64,000 bases of DNA. It comes from Sipunculus nudus. Lineage: Eukaryota > Annelida > Sipuncula > Golfingiida > Sipunculidae. The DNA is taken from positions 17,372,988-17,436,987 of the forward strand of contig CM049320.1 in the NCBI GenBank assembly GCA_026874595.1, given 5' to 3'. A model generated the notes under the pieces. The model had not been told where the DNA came from and did not search any database. It saw only the letters and a list, made by a program, of their open reading frames with translations. How positions within the stretch are numbered: the first letter of the stretch is position 1; each line of letters starts with the position of its first letter. This document shows positions 1-13,331 of the stretch, one piece after another. The translations under genes and the position numbers were made by a program.

Positions 1-2100
1 AATCAAACAATGGAATTTCTCAATGAGCAATTTGTTGGAAAACACTCTTAAAAATTGTTAACACATATTAGTGCCCTGGATAGTAATCATAAGAGGTCAA
101 GGTTCAATAACTATCATTTTGAAAAACATGCACATTTAAGAATTTGAATTTAATGAACTAGTTAGTCTTTGCAGGGAATAAAGGTCATTGTCTAACCCTG
201 ATATTTAATTCAAACTGTTTCAGAAAACGGGCTCTGACACAGGACTTTACAAATACATTATAAAAACAAGATGGTCAGAAAGGCTAAACGACCAACATTC
301 ATCCTGAATTGTTTACATCTTGACCTGTCTGCTGATCCCTGACAGAATGGCATCTCAGGATCTTACACAACACTGGTAGGTGGCAATACTTTGTGCTCAA
401 AACACTAAATGATCCTTTTCTACATCAAAGAGTTTCATCAAAATTTATTACCTTCCATTTTCAGGGAGACAGATACATGTGATCTAATGTGTGCTTTTTG
501 TTTCACTGAAAAATAATATGGCTGCTGTCAGGTACTGATTGTGTGCTTAAAGTATTCTGTTCATTTCTATAAACGACATGTTTGTTTAATTAAATCCCAA
601 GATCATTTTGTCAGCAGAGGTCAGTTTCTATAAAATACTATAACAATCTTCAAAATACCTTAACAATCATCAAAATTAATTTCAGGTAGCCATTTTTGTT
701 TTATGAGAGCTAGATGATATCCATGCAGGTAGTATTTTTTTAACCCTGTTATTGATAGCCTTTTGTTTTCCTGTGAAGCTTGGCAGTATTTTAAATAATA
801 ATAGGACACAAATATTTGTAAGATTAACAAACTTGAAATCCAGGGAGGTCCTAATTGAATAAATATAGACCGATATTTGGCAGGAAATAGAGCAATAACA
901 TGGTTTGGAGCATGTGAACTTTGGAAATTTGATGACAAATAACCCAGTACAAGTAAATTTAATACAAATGAAAGCTACAATAACTTGCTACTTATCATAT
1001 GTATTAACATTAAATTAACACAAAATATATTTCCTCCTTATAAAAAATTCAGACCAAGAAATTGTTTCTCAGTAATTAATACGTGCTCTTTATCTGTTAT
1101 TCAAGCATTATAACTTACGAGACTTGTATTGAAGTGGTAAGTTTTATTTTTCAAGTTTACAATCCAGACCTGTCATTCATTCAGTGCCAGGTTATTTTAC
1201 CTCATCTTTGTATAACTTTATCAGTTCCTTCCCAGGATGCAAGTCCTGCTCTGCTATGTCATGAGGCAGAAAAAATCTATCCTTTAATAACTTTCACACT
1301 GGTACAGTATCTTTATGTGCAATGTCTGTACCCTTTGACCAGTGTATTGAATGCCTTATGCAAGGCATCATGACTACAATCTGTAAGGAAAAGTAACTTC
1401 TTTGTACATTATAATAGCTACTTCTCTGAAAAGACTCCTTTCTCATCCTAACTTTTAATCTTCCTAACTAAGCAACCCATTTAACAATTCTGCATTTTCT
1501 TTGATTACAAAAAGCTTTTTGCTTATACACCAAGCTGCATGCATAATCACTGAGCACCATGGCCAGCCTATTATGTACTTTACAATTTCCTTATCAAGGA
1601 TTGGTTTTTGTCTTTCATTTTTTTAGGATATATTTTGTTGAACTTATTTTAACATTATCTCAGATAATTATTTTCTTAAGCATATCCATCTTCACTTAAA
1701 TTGCCTTATTCAATTCAGTTCCAGATTAACTACTTGAATAGCCTTTTAAAACTGAAGTGTTGAAAATTTGTGTGTAACACATATCAACTGTTGTTGAAAA
1801 GAACTAGTTTTACTTATAGAAGTAAAAAGAAATGGAGTTTTGTATTATGAGCTGTTTAGCCATACCCAATAGCTTGATAATTCTTTAATCTATTAGAAAT
1901 ATGCAAGATATGGTATTTTGATCAATGTTATGGGATTTAAGAGAGCCTGAATCTAGCCTGCAAATGATCTTGGGACCTTAATTGGGTCAATTTTCACTTG
2001 AAATATTTGAACATTTCACCATCAAATTCAGATGTACATCCTGTTGGTTTGAAACATTAGATCTGAATTAAGTAGATAACCCATCACACATCACCTAATT
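1..2100. other. AT-rich DNA, no gene recognised
   Basis: Short open frames occur on both strands but none has a recognisable domain, a convincing splice context or protein-like composition. No tRNA or transposon signature was seen. It may be intron or intergenic. Confidence 0.5.
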
Positions 2101-2104
2101 GAAC

Positions 2105-3225
2105 ATACATGTCTATGACCTTAATATTACACATACATTACATGTCTGTGGCCATTAAATCACACAGACATTACATATCTATTACCAAAACATTACACAG
2201 ACATTACATATCCAAGACCATGACATCACACAGACATTACATATCTATGACCATAAAACAGACGTTACATATCAATGACCATGACATCACACAGACATTT
2301 CATGTCTTTGACCATAAAATTACATATTACATATCAATGACCATGAAATCACACAGACATTACATATCTTTGACGATAACATTACACAGACAAATTGTCT
2401 ATGACCATAACATTACACAGACATTACATATTTTTACCATATGGAATCACACAGACATTACATATCTATGACCATGGCATCATAAAAACATTACATCACT
2501 ATGACCATGGCATCACATAGACAGTACAGACTTATCATATCTGTGACCATGACATCACACAGACTAGACATATCTATGACCATAAAATTACATATTACAT
2601 ATCTATGACCATGAAATCACACAGACATTACATATCTATGACTATGGCATCACACAGACAAATTGTCTATGACCATAACATTACACAAACATTACATATC
2701 TTTTACCATATGGTATCACACAGACATTACATATATATGACCATGGCATCACATAGACATTACATAACTATGACCATGACATCACATAGACAGTACAGAC
2801 TTATCATATCTGTGACCATGACATCACACAGACTAGATATATCTATGACCATGACATCACACAGACATTCCATATCTATGACCATGACATCACACCGACA
2901 TTACATATCTATGACCATAAAATGGCACAGACATTAAATACAGATCTATGACCATAACATCACACAGACATTACATAGGGATATATGACCATAACACTCT
3001 ACAGACATTACATATCTAAGGTCATGCCTTCACACCAACATTACATATCTATGACCGTAACAGTACACAGACATTACATATATATGACCATGACATAACA
3101 CATATATTTATTAGCATAATGTCACACAGGTATTACATATTTATGCCCATTATATCACACAGAAATTACATATATATGACCAGACCGTTGCATATTTATG
3201 ATCATTACACTACACAGACAGACAC
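2105..3225 (+). repeat. 33-bp tandem satellite, roughly 30 copies
   Basis: The unit reads approximately TATGACCATGACATCACA followed by CAGACATTACATATC and is 33 bp long. Copies run head to tail with point changes and small indels, and the array decays toward its right end. Since 33 is divisible by 3, one frame can stay open over several units, which gives short apparent ORFs at 2109-2471 and 2605-2937. These are repeat artefacts. Unit spacing shows no unique spacers. Confidence 0.9.
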
Positions 3226-3504
3226 TACAACAAAACCTGCCACTTGATACAGGATTTTGTAACAAACAAGATCTTACAGACTAGTATTCCTTACACTATT
3301 TTGGCTGCTTCTTAATGCAGACAAGACATGACATTTCACACGATTTCATATATAGACATTTTCCTGAAGGACATATTTCTGTTATTTCACAAAATTAAGA
3401 CAACAAGGAACTATAAAAAAACATAATTAAGGAAAGCATGTAAAGTAGTGAAATTTTGATTTTTTTTCCAGATTCCATATAGATCTTCTGAATTTGATGA
3501 AGTG

Positions 3505-3579
<75 letters not shown>

Positions 3580-4283
3580 ATATATATCTCCAGTTGTTGT
3601 TAAGCTTAGTAGAATTATTTTGCACAGGGTTTGTTTCATGAGGTCTTTATTTGACAGCAGCTGTATTTATTTTTCCTTTAGCATACATTTGGATGACAAA
3701 ATGCCACAGGACATTTACTGTACCAACACTGAAGTGACATGGGACAAACTGTCACTGCATGTGGAATTAACAATAAGTCACAATTTACCATAATTTGTGT
3801 GGCTTAGTCATGCATGGCCATACTGTATTTTGGTATACTGTGGCCATTATATGTGTGTGTGTGGCTATGTATATGTGTGTTTAAATATATATAATTATAT
3901 ATATGTGTATATTCATATAATATTTATTATAATATATGTATGTGTGCAAGTGTGTACTAAGAATATCAAAAGATAATTTTTATTGATTATCAGGGTTTCA
4001 TCAAACCTACAAACATAACTGTCAGACACATAAATATAGACAATTAAAAGTGAAATATAAATTATAAAAGCATAGAATTGATAGTTTATAATTTTAGTTA
4101 AAAAAATATCTTCCATTTTAGTTAAGAGATAGCTTTTGAAAAAAAGATTTTTTGCATGAAACTTGTCAAATGTGTTTGTATTCATCATTCTTCCTGAAAA
4201 CTGTTAATTCTTATTACCCTAGAAATATGACTGACAATCATTTATTCTCATACATGTACACATATATTTATATTTTCACACAC

Positions 4284-4334
<51 letters not shown>

Positions 4335-5266
4335 CTGTACATATATAGAGTTCAGTATATTTATAACTTAGTACATATAAGTATATAAATGAAAATAAAG
4401 TAGACAGATAGTGTTGAGGCAAGGTTGTTTTATTAATGTTAATAGTCATTAAAAAACACATTAGAAATATCATTTTAATTTAATTGTTTTTAAATAACAA
4501 TGATTATTATTTGCAAATAAAAAATAAGGGATGCTTGCATGGTCATGCATGATGACGTTTCCAAATGTTATGGTAAGTTGTGATGTTTGTTGATTTTTTT
4601 TGCATCATTTTGTCCTGTGAATACTTTGTCTTGGTACATTTTGTCCTGGGGTATTTTGTCCAGTATTGTTTGCCTGGATCTTGCCCCCCTGAGAATGGAA
4701 GGTAAAGAATTTTGATGAAACTCAAATAGGGTTCATTTAGTGTAGCACAAAGTGTTGTTGTCTGCCAGTTTTGAGCAAGGTTCTGGGACAGGCTGTGATT
4801 GGCCAGGGCCAGCAGAGCAGAACCAATCAATATTTACCAAGTGAATGTATGCAATTCAGGGTGAATTTTTGCCTTTACCAAATGTGAGATGGTTGTATTT
4901 TCTATTTCACTTTATTATTTTATATTTTACTTTATATTACTTGGGCTAATATGAATGAGTAGTTTATCAGTTTGAGCATTTTACAATTCCATGTGAAAAC
5001 CATATGCAATTTCTTATCTGATGTCAACATGACTTTATGATATCTGACCTGATAGCAAATTTGATGCAAAACCTTATACATGTACTCCTTCAGTGGGAAT
5101 TTATTGTCCTATCACATGTAGCCTTCATATTGAAAGATAAAAAACGTAAACCTTCCAGGACCTAGCTGTGTGCTGCTGTGTAAATCTGTCATACAGCTAA
5201 GTAATGACATGACTGTGCTTCATTTGGCAAACATTATCAAATTATGTGAAAAAAATGTCATTGCAG
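3226..5266. other. AT-rich DNA with two TA microsatellites
   Basis: Long TA runs lie at about 3506-3581 and 4286-4327. No gene or known element was recognised between them. Apparent ORFs of 60-95 codons here are AT-rich and without domains. Confidence 0.5.
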
Positions 5267-5399
5267 ATTTCCATTGTTGGGTACTTCGGTTGGAATCCAA
5301 AATCTGCTACTCATCTGCTTGGCTCAAGCAGTCATGCAAATTATCTTAAACAGACTTTGGTTCCTGCAGAATGCTACATATTGCTAATAGGATCCTGTG
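5267..5399 (+). other. Possible orphan coding exon
   Basis: A 133-nt open stretch is preceded by an acceptor-like cattgcag and followed by GTG|gtaaat. Its translation is protein-like (it contains YFGWNPKSATHLLG) but I do not recognise the family. A second exon-like block with ctttcag at its start and TCTGCAG|gtaaga at its end lies at 5725-5941, but its phase does not give an open join to this one. The evidence is splice signals and composition only, so this may be chance. Confidence 0.2.
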
Positions 5400-5989
5400 G
5401 TAAATGAGTAAGGTTTAATGCAAAATCAGGGTGCGACTATAAATAGACGTGCAGTGAAAAAAGAGAATTTACGGTACTCAAAGTGAGACGCCTTTTTATC
5501 AGTGGTGTATAGCCTGAGCAACTACATCACTGCTTATACTCTATGAGAGGAAGTGTACTTTTGAATAATAACAATCAGAAATCCATTTTAGCAACCAAAA
5601 CCCATATTTTAATTCAATTGATATGTATTGTATAAATAATTATCTTAGCCATAACTGTGATGTTATTTTTGGTGTTCAGACATCCTGGGTCTTGAAATTT
5701 GTTTATTGCATATATCCTTTCAGGGACTTGGACACCAGGGCTCTTTATTTAGTAGATTTACTGACCCACTTATTGCTAATTAAGAGAACTTTAAGCCTTG
5801 AGAAAGCAGCAAGCCATCGGTTGAAAGAAGATATTTTAGAAAGCCAGTACTGTTTTCTGATCGTAATCAGGTCTAGGATACAGAAGATTCAGTGGTCTTC
5901 TCAAATGATGGTGAGGCAAATGAGCATGACACTGTCTGCAGGTAAGATTGTCATCACATTGATTATGCCTGAATTTGCTGTATGATTAC

Positions 5990-8900
5990 TTTTGCAGGGG
6001 TTACATGCAGTGATCAGCATTCTAATCAAGCCTGCCAGAAATGTTGTGATCAGCTGTATGACCTAACCTGCCAGAGATGTAGTGATCATCTCTATGACCA
6101 AGCCTGCAAAAGATTTAGTGATAAGCTCTGACCAAGCATGCAAGATGTAGTGATAAACTCTGAGTATATCACCTCAAGGTTTTACAAGAATTACAGTGAG
6201 CAATCCCATGATCATGCTTACAGGGGAAAACAACTTCATGGTGGTGTTTACATGGATAAAGTAATCAGTTCCAGTATTGAAGGGAATAGAGTGGTCAGCT
6301 CCAGAGTGGTATTGCAGGGTGTACAATGATCAGCTCCAGAGTAATGCTTCAGGGGCTTTAATTATCATTGCTATTTTTGCTTTGGCGGGGGGATCTATCA
6401 ACAAGCTCCATGGCTGTGTTAGAGAACAGTGACCAACAATATGTAAGATTTACAAGATTTCAGTGATCAGCTCCATGGTTGTGCTTGCAGGGGAATGCAG
6501 TGATCAGCTCCAAAGTGATGCTGGAGAGGGGTGTAATAATCAGCTCCAGATTGGTGTTACAGGAAATTTAATGATCGTTGCCATATTTACTTTTGCAGGG
6601 GACCTTTCGACAAGCTCTTTGGCAGTGTGTAGGGGAACAATTAATATCCAACTATATTTTGGTTTTACAATAATTAGAGGAAAGACCAGAGTGATGCTTC
6701 TGGGGATACAGTGATCAGCACCAGAGTAGTATTGCAGGGGAAACAATGATCAGCTCCAATGTAGTATTGCATTGATTACAATGATTAGCTCCAGAATGAT
6801 GCTTCCGGTGTAACAGTGATCAGCACAAGACTGGTATTGCAGGGGAAACTGATCAGGTCAACGGTCGTGCAGCAGGGGATTCAACGATCAGTCCCATGGT
6901 GGTGCTGCAGAGAGATGCAAATATCATGATCATTATCAATAATGATCATTGCAACGTGCATGTATTGAATTCAGGGAGCAGCTTTGTTCAGGTGTGCAGG
7001 AGATGGTGATTGGCTCTGTGCTGGTGATGCTGGAGGAACATGTTTAACACCATGGTGGTAGTGGCCATGATGTTTCTATGATTTCCAAGATACCTTGATA
7101 AACTCAAATATGGTGCCTTAAAATTTTAGCTGACAATTGGGTCAGCTCCTTGATGGAACAGCAAGGGGTATAGTTGTTAGTTCTATTTTGTTGTTTCAGG
7201 AGATTTAATGATCAATGCTATTTTGTTTTTGCAGGGGATCTATCAACCAGCTCTTTGGCAGTGAGTGGGGGATCACTGACCAACTATATGCTGAAAAAAA
7301 TTAGTGATCAGCACACAGTGGTGCAGCAGGGGATATAGTGATCAAGTGCAGAGTGGTGCAGCAGGGAATAGTGATCAGCTCCAGAGAGGTACTGCAGGGC
7401 ATACAGTGATCAGCTCCAGAGAGGTGCAACAGGTGATACAGTGATCAGCTCAGGAGTAGTGCAGCAGGGGATACAGTGATTAGCTTCTGTGTTGTGCAGC
7501 AGGGATACAATGGTTTGCTCCAGAAAAGTATTGCAGGTGATATTGTAATCAGCTCCAGAGAGGTATTGCAGGAGATATAGTGATCAACTCCAGAAAGGTA
7601 TTGCAGGGGATATCATGATCAGCTCCAGAGAGGTATTGCAGGGGATATCATGATCAGCTCCAGAGAGGTATTGCAGGGGTAAAGTGATCAGGTCCAGAGA
7701 GGTATTGCAGGGGATATAGTGATCAGCTCCAGAGAGGTATTGCAAGGGAACAGTGATTAGCTCCAGAGAGGTAATGCAGGGGATATAGTGATCAGCTCCA
7801 GAGAGGTATTGCAGGGGTTATAGTGATCAGCTCCAGGGAGGTATTGCTGGGGATATAGTGATCAGCTCCAGAGAGGTATTGCAGGGGATATAATGATCAT
7901 CTCCAGATAGGTATTGCAGGGGATATAGTGATCAGCTCCAGAGAGGTATTGCAGGGGATATAGTGATCAGCTCCAGAGAGGTATTCCAGGGATATCATGA
8001 TCAGCTCCAGAGAGGTATTGCAGAGGATATAGTGAATCTCTGTTTGATCTAAAATGGGATACAATGAGTGCTGAAGAAGGGGAGTCAGCTCTGGTGTGGT
8101 CTGCATGAACTAGGATAGCTCTATGGTTATGTCTATATGGGATATTAAATGTGTAGAATGTGTGATTAGCTGTATATCGTTATGTTTGCAGAGCATCAAC
8201 TTTGGTGGACCATGGAGTGAATGTGGTCAGCTCTGTAGTGATGTATTAGGAAATGTGGTCAGCTATATGCTGTATGGAATACAATGTTAACTCTTCAGGT
8301 GTACTGCAAGATATTGTAACTAGCTGTCATGTGCTGCTACAGGTAAAACAGTGATCAGGTGATGATTGTCTTAAATTATAACAGACATTGCTATATATGT
8401 GCATGAAGGGGATACAGGGAGCAGCTTTGTGTGTAGGAGCTGATGCTGCGTGAGGAAACATGCTCAACAGCACGGTGCCAATGGCTATGGTGATTCTTCC
8501 ACTTCAGGATTCAGTGATTAACTCCCAACAGTGGTGCTTTAGTGGGACTTAATTTTCAGCTCCTGGATGGTACAGCAAATGGTAGAGTGGTCAGCTCTAT
8601 GGTGTTGTTTTAGAAGATGATCTCTGCTATTTTTTTTCCTTGCAGGTGCTCTAGGGACCAGCTCTGTGGCAGTGTGTTCTGCCACAGTGATCAACAAGGG
8701 AGTGGTACTGCATAAGGTTCAGTGATAAGCTCCAGAGTGGTGTAACAGACGATACAATGGTCAGCTCAAGAGTGTGCAGCAGGGGATACAGCAATCAACT
8801 CCAGAGTGGTGCAACAGGGGATACAGTAGTCAGCTCCAGTGGGGTGCAGCAGGGGATACAGCAATCAGCACCAGAGTGGTGCAGCAGGGGATACAGCAAT

Positions 8901-9270
8901 CAGCACCAGAGTGGTGCAGCAGGGGATACAGCAATCAGCTCCAGAGTGGTGCAGCAGGGGATACAGCAATGAGCTCCAGACTGGTGCAGCAGGGGATAAA
9001 ATGGTCAGCTCCAGAGTGGTGCACCAGGGAATACAATGGTCAACTCCAGAGTGGTGCAGCAGGGGATACAATAGTCAGCTCCAGAGTGGTGCAGCAGGGG
9101 ATACAATAGTCCACTCTAAAGTGGTACAGCAGAGGATACACAGGTCAGCTCTAAATTGGTACAGCAGAGGATAAAATGGTCAGCTCCAGATTTGTGCAGC
9201 TGGGGATCATCAGCTCCAGTGTGTTTTGTATCAGGGGATACAGTGATCAGCTCCAGAGACATGCCAAAGG
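5990..9270 (+). repeat. 35-bp tandem satellite with higher-order structure
   Basis: The core unit is about GATCAGCTCCAGAGAGGT followed by ATTGCAGGGGATATAGT, 35 bp. The best-preserved blocks are 7320-8035 (about 20 copies, AGAGAGGTATTG variant) and 8720-9270 (about 15 copies, AGAGTGGTGCAG variant), with degenerate copies from about 6000. Longer segments also recur. A stretch containing GGGATCTATCAACCAGCTC appears near 6390, 6600, 7240 and, diverged, 8650. A second stretch with GGGAGCAGCTTTGT appears near 6975 and 8415. This indicates a higher-order repeat of roughly 1.4 kb. No host gene is needed to explain the open frames here. Confidence 0.9.
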
Positions 9271-9479
9271 GATAAAGCCAAAATATAAAAGGTCTGTATC
9301 CAGTTAGTGTTGAGCAATTTGTAAACTTGTTTTATTCAAATACTTTTAAGATGTAAATTTACATCTAGATCTTGTTGCGGTCACATAGGTTTAACTGAAA
9401 AGGTTTATTCATGAATTGGTTTCCAGTTTAAAAATGATTAGTTGAATTAAAAACACATTTTTTCACATCTATGAAGATT

Positions 9480-12060
9480 CCAAAGTTTTATTCATATTTT
9501 TAGCTAAGCTGACTGGAAGTCATCTGAGCTATAGCAATCACTCTTTGTCCGTCGTCTGTCCATTAACAGGGCGTACATCATAATCACTGGGCCTGGAAAC
9601 TTCAAACTTGACTTCCAGAGAGGTCCATACAAAAAAGTCTCCTGTCTCCTTGGAAACCTGAAATTAGGTTTCAGTTACCCATATTGTTCGAGCTTAATGG
9701 TACCCCGAAGAATGATAAAAAGCTCCAGTATCAGAACAACTAATGCATTGATCACCATGATTCTTTGCATACATATTAATTATGGAGTGTTTCATCAGTT
9801 CCTGCAGACTGGTTGCTCCAGTTGTAGATTTTTAGAGAACCTGGAGCTTATGCGATGGCACAACATCGTCCGTCCGCCGTCCACCGTCATCCGTACGTTA
9901 ACCCATACTATCTCAGAAACTGTCAGAGCTAGCAGCTCTTAATTGCATGTAAGGATCAGGTACATGTCAAACTTCATGGGATTGAGGTTATTTTTTGGGT
10001 ATCTGCATTAACTTTGATATCTTAAGGAAAAAGCTTAAAACCTTTCAAAATCTTCTTCTCCAAAACTTTCAGCCAAATTGTCCAATATTTCACAGAAATG
10101 ATCCCTGGAACAATCTCTCTCAAGTTTGTTCGAATGGTTCCAGTTCGGACATTTTTACAGGAGGTTGAACTTCGTCATCTATCCAAAAAAGCACACTAAA
10201 ATTAAAATCTCAGAAACCACTGGAGCTATCATCGTCAAATTTTATGCTTATGTTTGTCACATAAATCATATCTGAAATTGAGGTATTGGTGGCGCAACCT
10301 ACATTGATCTGTTTTTTACAAGCAAAAAATTTTAGACTCTTCTAGCTTATACACTGTTTTATGATGAAACTGTTATGCTGATTTGTTTTAAACTTTACAA
10401 GAATTATTCTATGGTAGGGTTCTGCCAGTTTTATCAGAATAGGTTGGATAAATGCAGCTTTAAAAAGCAGTGTAGCCAATTGAAAAAGGCTTTCAGTGTT
10501 TGAAAACAGATTTGACAACGTGTCAAGTTTTCAATATGCCGAGTCAAGAGGTCACTCAGTTCAAGCAGGTGAGGTCCAGACATCACCATGGCAACTGACC
10601 TAGCTCTGTCTGGTGTCTAGACAATGTGATCATCATCTAGACGCAGAATGCCCAGATTAGAACTAGTGGAACTATATCTTTCAACTGTTAGAAAAAAATT
10701 GGTTTGCAATTTTTAGTGAATCTGAGAGCTTATGCGATGGTGTGGCATCGTCTGTTGTGCGTCATAGCTTTCTCAAAAAGGGCAGGAGCTAGCATCACCA
10801 AATTTTTTGCAAAAAATAATCTAATAATTTCAATCGGATTTTGCTTATTTCTTGGATAACTGCATTTTCTTAGATTTTATAGAGAAAAATCTAAAAAACA
10901 TTTTAAAATGTTCTTATTTGAAACCTTGCTGCAAAATTGTTTGTTCATCAGTCCCGGTAATCCCCCCTGGCAAAAAGAACATATCCGAAATATCCTGACT
11001 GATAAATCCTAGTTTTAAAATTTCCTAGTCCGAAACTTGCAGGTCCAAAAAAACATTTTGCTGAAATCATAATGAATAAGGTAAGTTATGCAGGACAAAA
11101 GAGGATCAATATTAAATTTTAAAAATAAACCTCCATTCATACTCCCAAACTTTGCACAGTTTCGCATTAGGCCTGTAGGCCTTGGTTTAGAGAAAAAGCT
11201 AATAAACCTTAAAAAATCTTTTCCTCCTAAACGGTCCAGCCAAATTGTTCAATATTTCAAAGAAATGATCTCTTATACCATATCTCTCAAGTTTGTTTAA
11301 AATATGGTTAAAGTTAAGTGACTTTTGGACGAGTCAAAGGAAGTTGAATTTAGTCAACTGTCCAAAAAAAAAGCAACTAAAATGGCAATCTCTGAAACGG
11401 CCGCAGCTATCATCACCAAATTTTATGCCAGTGTTGGTCACATGAGTCATTAAATTCAGGTATTGTTGGCGCCACCTGCATTGACCTTTTTTGTACGGAG
11501 GTCATCGGTCATCTGTACAATAACCCATAATATCTCAGGATTTGCTGGAGCTTACATCCCATAATTTAATGCAATAATTGGTCACATATAAAATGTTGTG
11601 GGATTTAGCTTATGTTTTGCTATCTGCATGTACCTAGATTTTATAGGAAAAAAGCTGATAAACCTTTAAAAGTGTTCTTCTCATAAACAGTCCAGCCAAA
11701 TTGTTAAATATTTTACTGAAATGACCCTTGAGGCAAGCCCTTTCAAGGTTGTGCAAATTGTTTGTGTTTGATGAATTTTTGAGAAGTTACATGAATTCGA
11801 ACGTTGTCATTTGGCTAAGTAAGCACACTGACATAGCAGTCTCAGAAATGATTGGAGCTAGCATCACCAAGTATTGTGCAAATGTTGGTCACATGACTCA
11901 TATTTGAAACTGCAGATTTTGTGGCACCACCTACATTTACCTGTATTTACTGGCAAAAACCTCATAATATTAGCCTCTTTCACCTTAAAAATGTTTATGA
12001 TGAAACTGTCAAGCTGATTCGTTCAATTTTCACAAGATTATTCTAGGACATGATTCTTTC
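9480..12060. repeat. Degenerate dispersed repeat, about three imperfect units
   Basis: Related blocks recur near 9838 and 10720 (AGCTTATGCGATGG) and near 10200, 11390 and 11840 (CTCAGAAACCACTGGAGCTA variants followed by a GTTGGTCACATGA-type motif). Copies carry a GGTGGCGCAACCTACATT motif like that in the Helentron-like elements elsewhere in the window. I take it to be an old non-autonomous element with internal repeats; no coding capacity was recognised. Confidence 0.5.
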
Positions 12061-12274
12061 AATCGTAAAAGAATAGACTGATTTTAAAAAATTTTTTTGG
12101 TAGAGTCATGAAAAGCTAAATAAGTGTTATGGCCAATATTGAGCGTATTTCAAACTGAGGAATGCAATAGTCTTCTTCTACAAAAATGTTGTTTCAATTA
12201 TAACTTCTGTAACATTGCACAAAAATGATTCTTTGTTAAAGTGTACTTTTTTTTAATGATTTTTGGCAGAAGTG

Positions 12275-12486
12275 TAGTGAGCCAGTACTCGCCAAGATTG
12301 ACTTGTCCCGCCGGAAACTTCTTTCCTCAGCAGGTGGTCAACAGTCTGTCTTCACGTGGTGAGTTTCAGTTTCAATCTGAATTCTCGGATCTCTTCTCGT
12401 CTCTGCTCGCCAAGTCCCATGGCACTTCAAAAGCCAGAGGTGCTCTTGGCATATTGAGGAGTCTAATTGACGAGACTTTCGTCCAC
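12275..12486 (+). repeat. Direct repeat, left copy
   Basis: It is about 212 bp and shares long matching blocks (GACTTGTCCCGCCGGAAACT, CAGCAGGTGGTCAACAGTCT, CTCTGCTCGCCAAGTC) with 15737-15949 in the same orientation. The pair flanks the minus-strand Gypsy/TatD relic. The open frame at 12241-12519 lies in this repeat and is not called a gene. Confidence 0.75.
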
Positions 12487-12489
12487 ATT

Positions 12490-13331
12490 CCTCCCAGTTT
12501 CCTTGACTGGGTCACCTAAAATGACTTTTCTGAAGGAGCAGACGGTTATAGGAACAATAGTATGATAGATCTGAACATTAATATAGGAGCCTAGAATAAT
12601 CACTGTTTTATGGCACATTTATATCTTGTATGCTCCTTAGAGTATGACACTAGAGCACTTTTATCAGCCCTAGAAAAAGATCTTAGAATCCCAAATGTGC
12701 TAAGAAACAAGCAACAATAGTGAAAAAGGATAACTAGATACAGGAAATCTTATGTAAATATGATCATAACAAACTCCCAAGTATTATAGAGATTTATCCC
12801 CAGACTGACAAGTGGAAGCACGCCTGGCCGCCAGCCATGCCAAAAGTGAATAAACCACCATAACACATCACAGGAATGTTAGAAACATATACCATTGCAA
12901 CACATTAGAACAGTCCATATAGGACTGAGGCATTCCTGTTACAATGGGTTAACACGGAAGATAGTGAGAGATCACAGATGGTTGCCACTTGGTAGGCAAC
13001 AGGGAGGATGTTCTAAGGAGAGTCAGATAAATAAGGACAGTCTGTCAATACTCACACGAGCGACTGCCGGTGTAATATGGTTGCTACGGAATAAGGTTTC
13101 TGTAAAGCCAAAATAAGAGTTTGGAAGAAACCTTGACCATTTCTTCAGCTCTGCTGCGGTTCCAGAAAAACAGTGCCTGTGAATCCTGTGCTCTGAGATG
13201 CCCTTTTCTCTGATCAGTTATAGAGTTTGTCTAGCGGCCTCACTGCTGCCTGCATCCCTGCAGTGGAGTACCTGTACCTGCATGTGGGTGTGCTATTTAA
13301 AGAGCCGGAACGCCTCACTTAGGAATTGGAG
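12490..13331. other. No gene recognised; possible 3' part of the Gypsy relic
   Basis: This lies downstream (minus strand) of the TatD-like ORF and may contain the element's non-coding 3' region or LTR. I could not pair it with a matching LTR on the other side. Confidence 0.35.

Noticed and set aside
2109-2937. Two plus-strand open frames of 110-120 codons rich in HYISMT
   Set aside because: They are translations of the 33-bp satellite; the period is a multiple of three so the frame stays open without coding.
2105-9270. Regular 33-35 bp repeats resembling a CRISPR array
   Set aside because: Repeats are contiguous with no unique spacers, are diverged like satellites, and the DNA is clearly eukaryotic.
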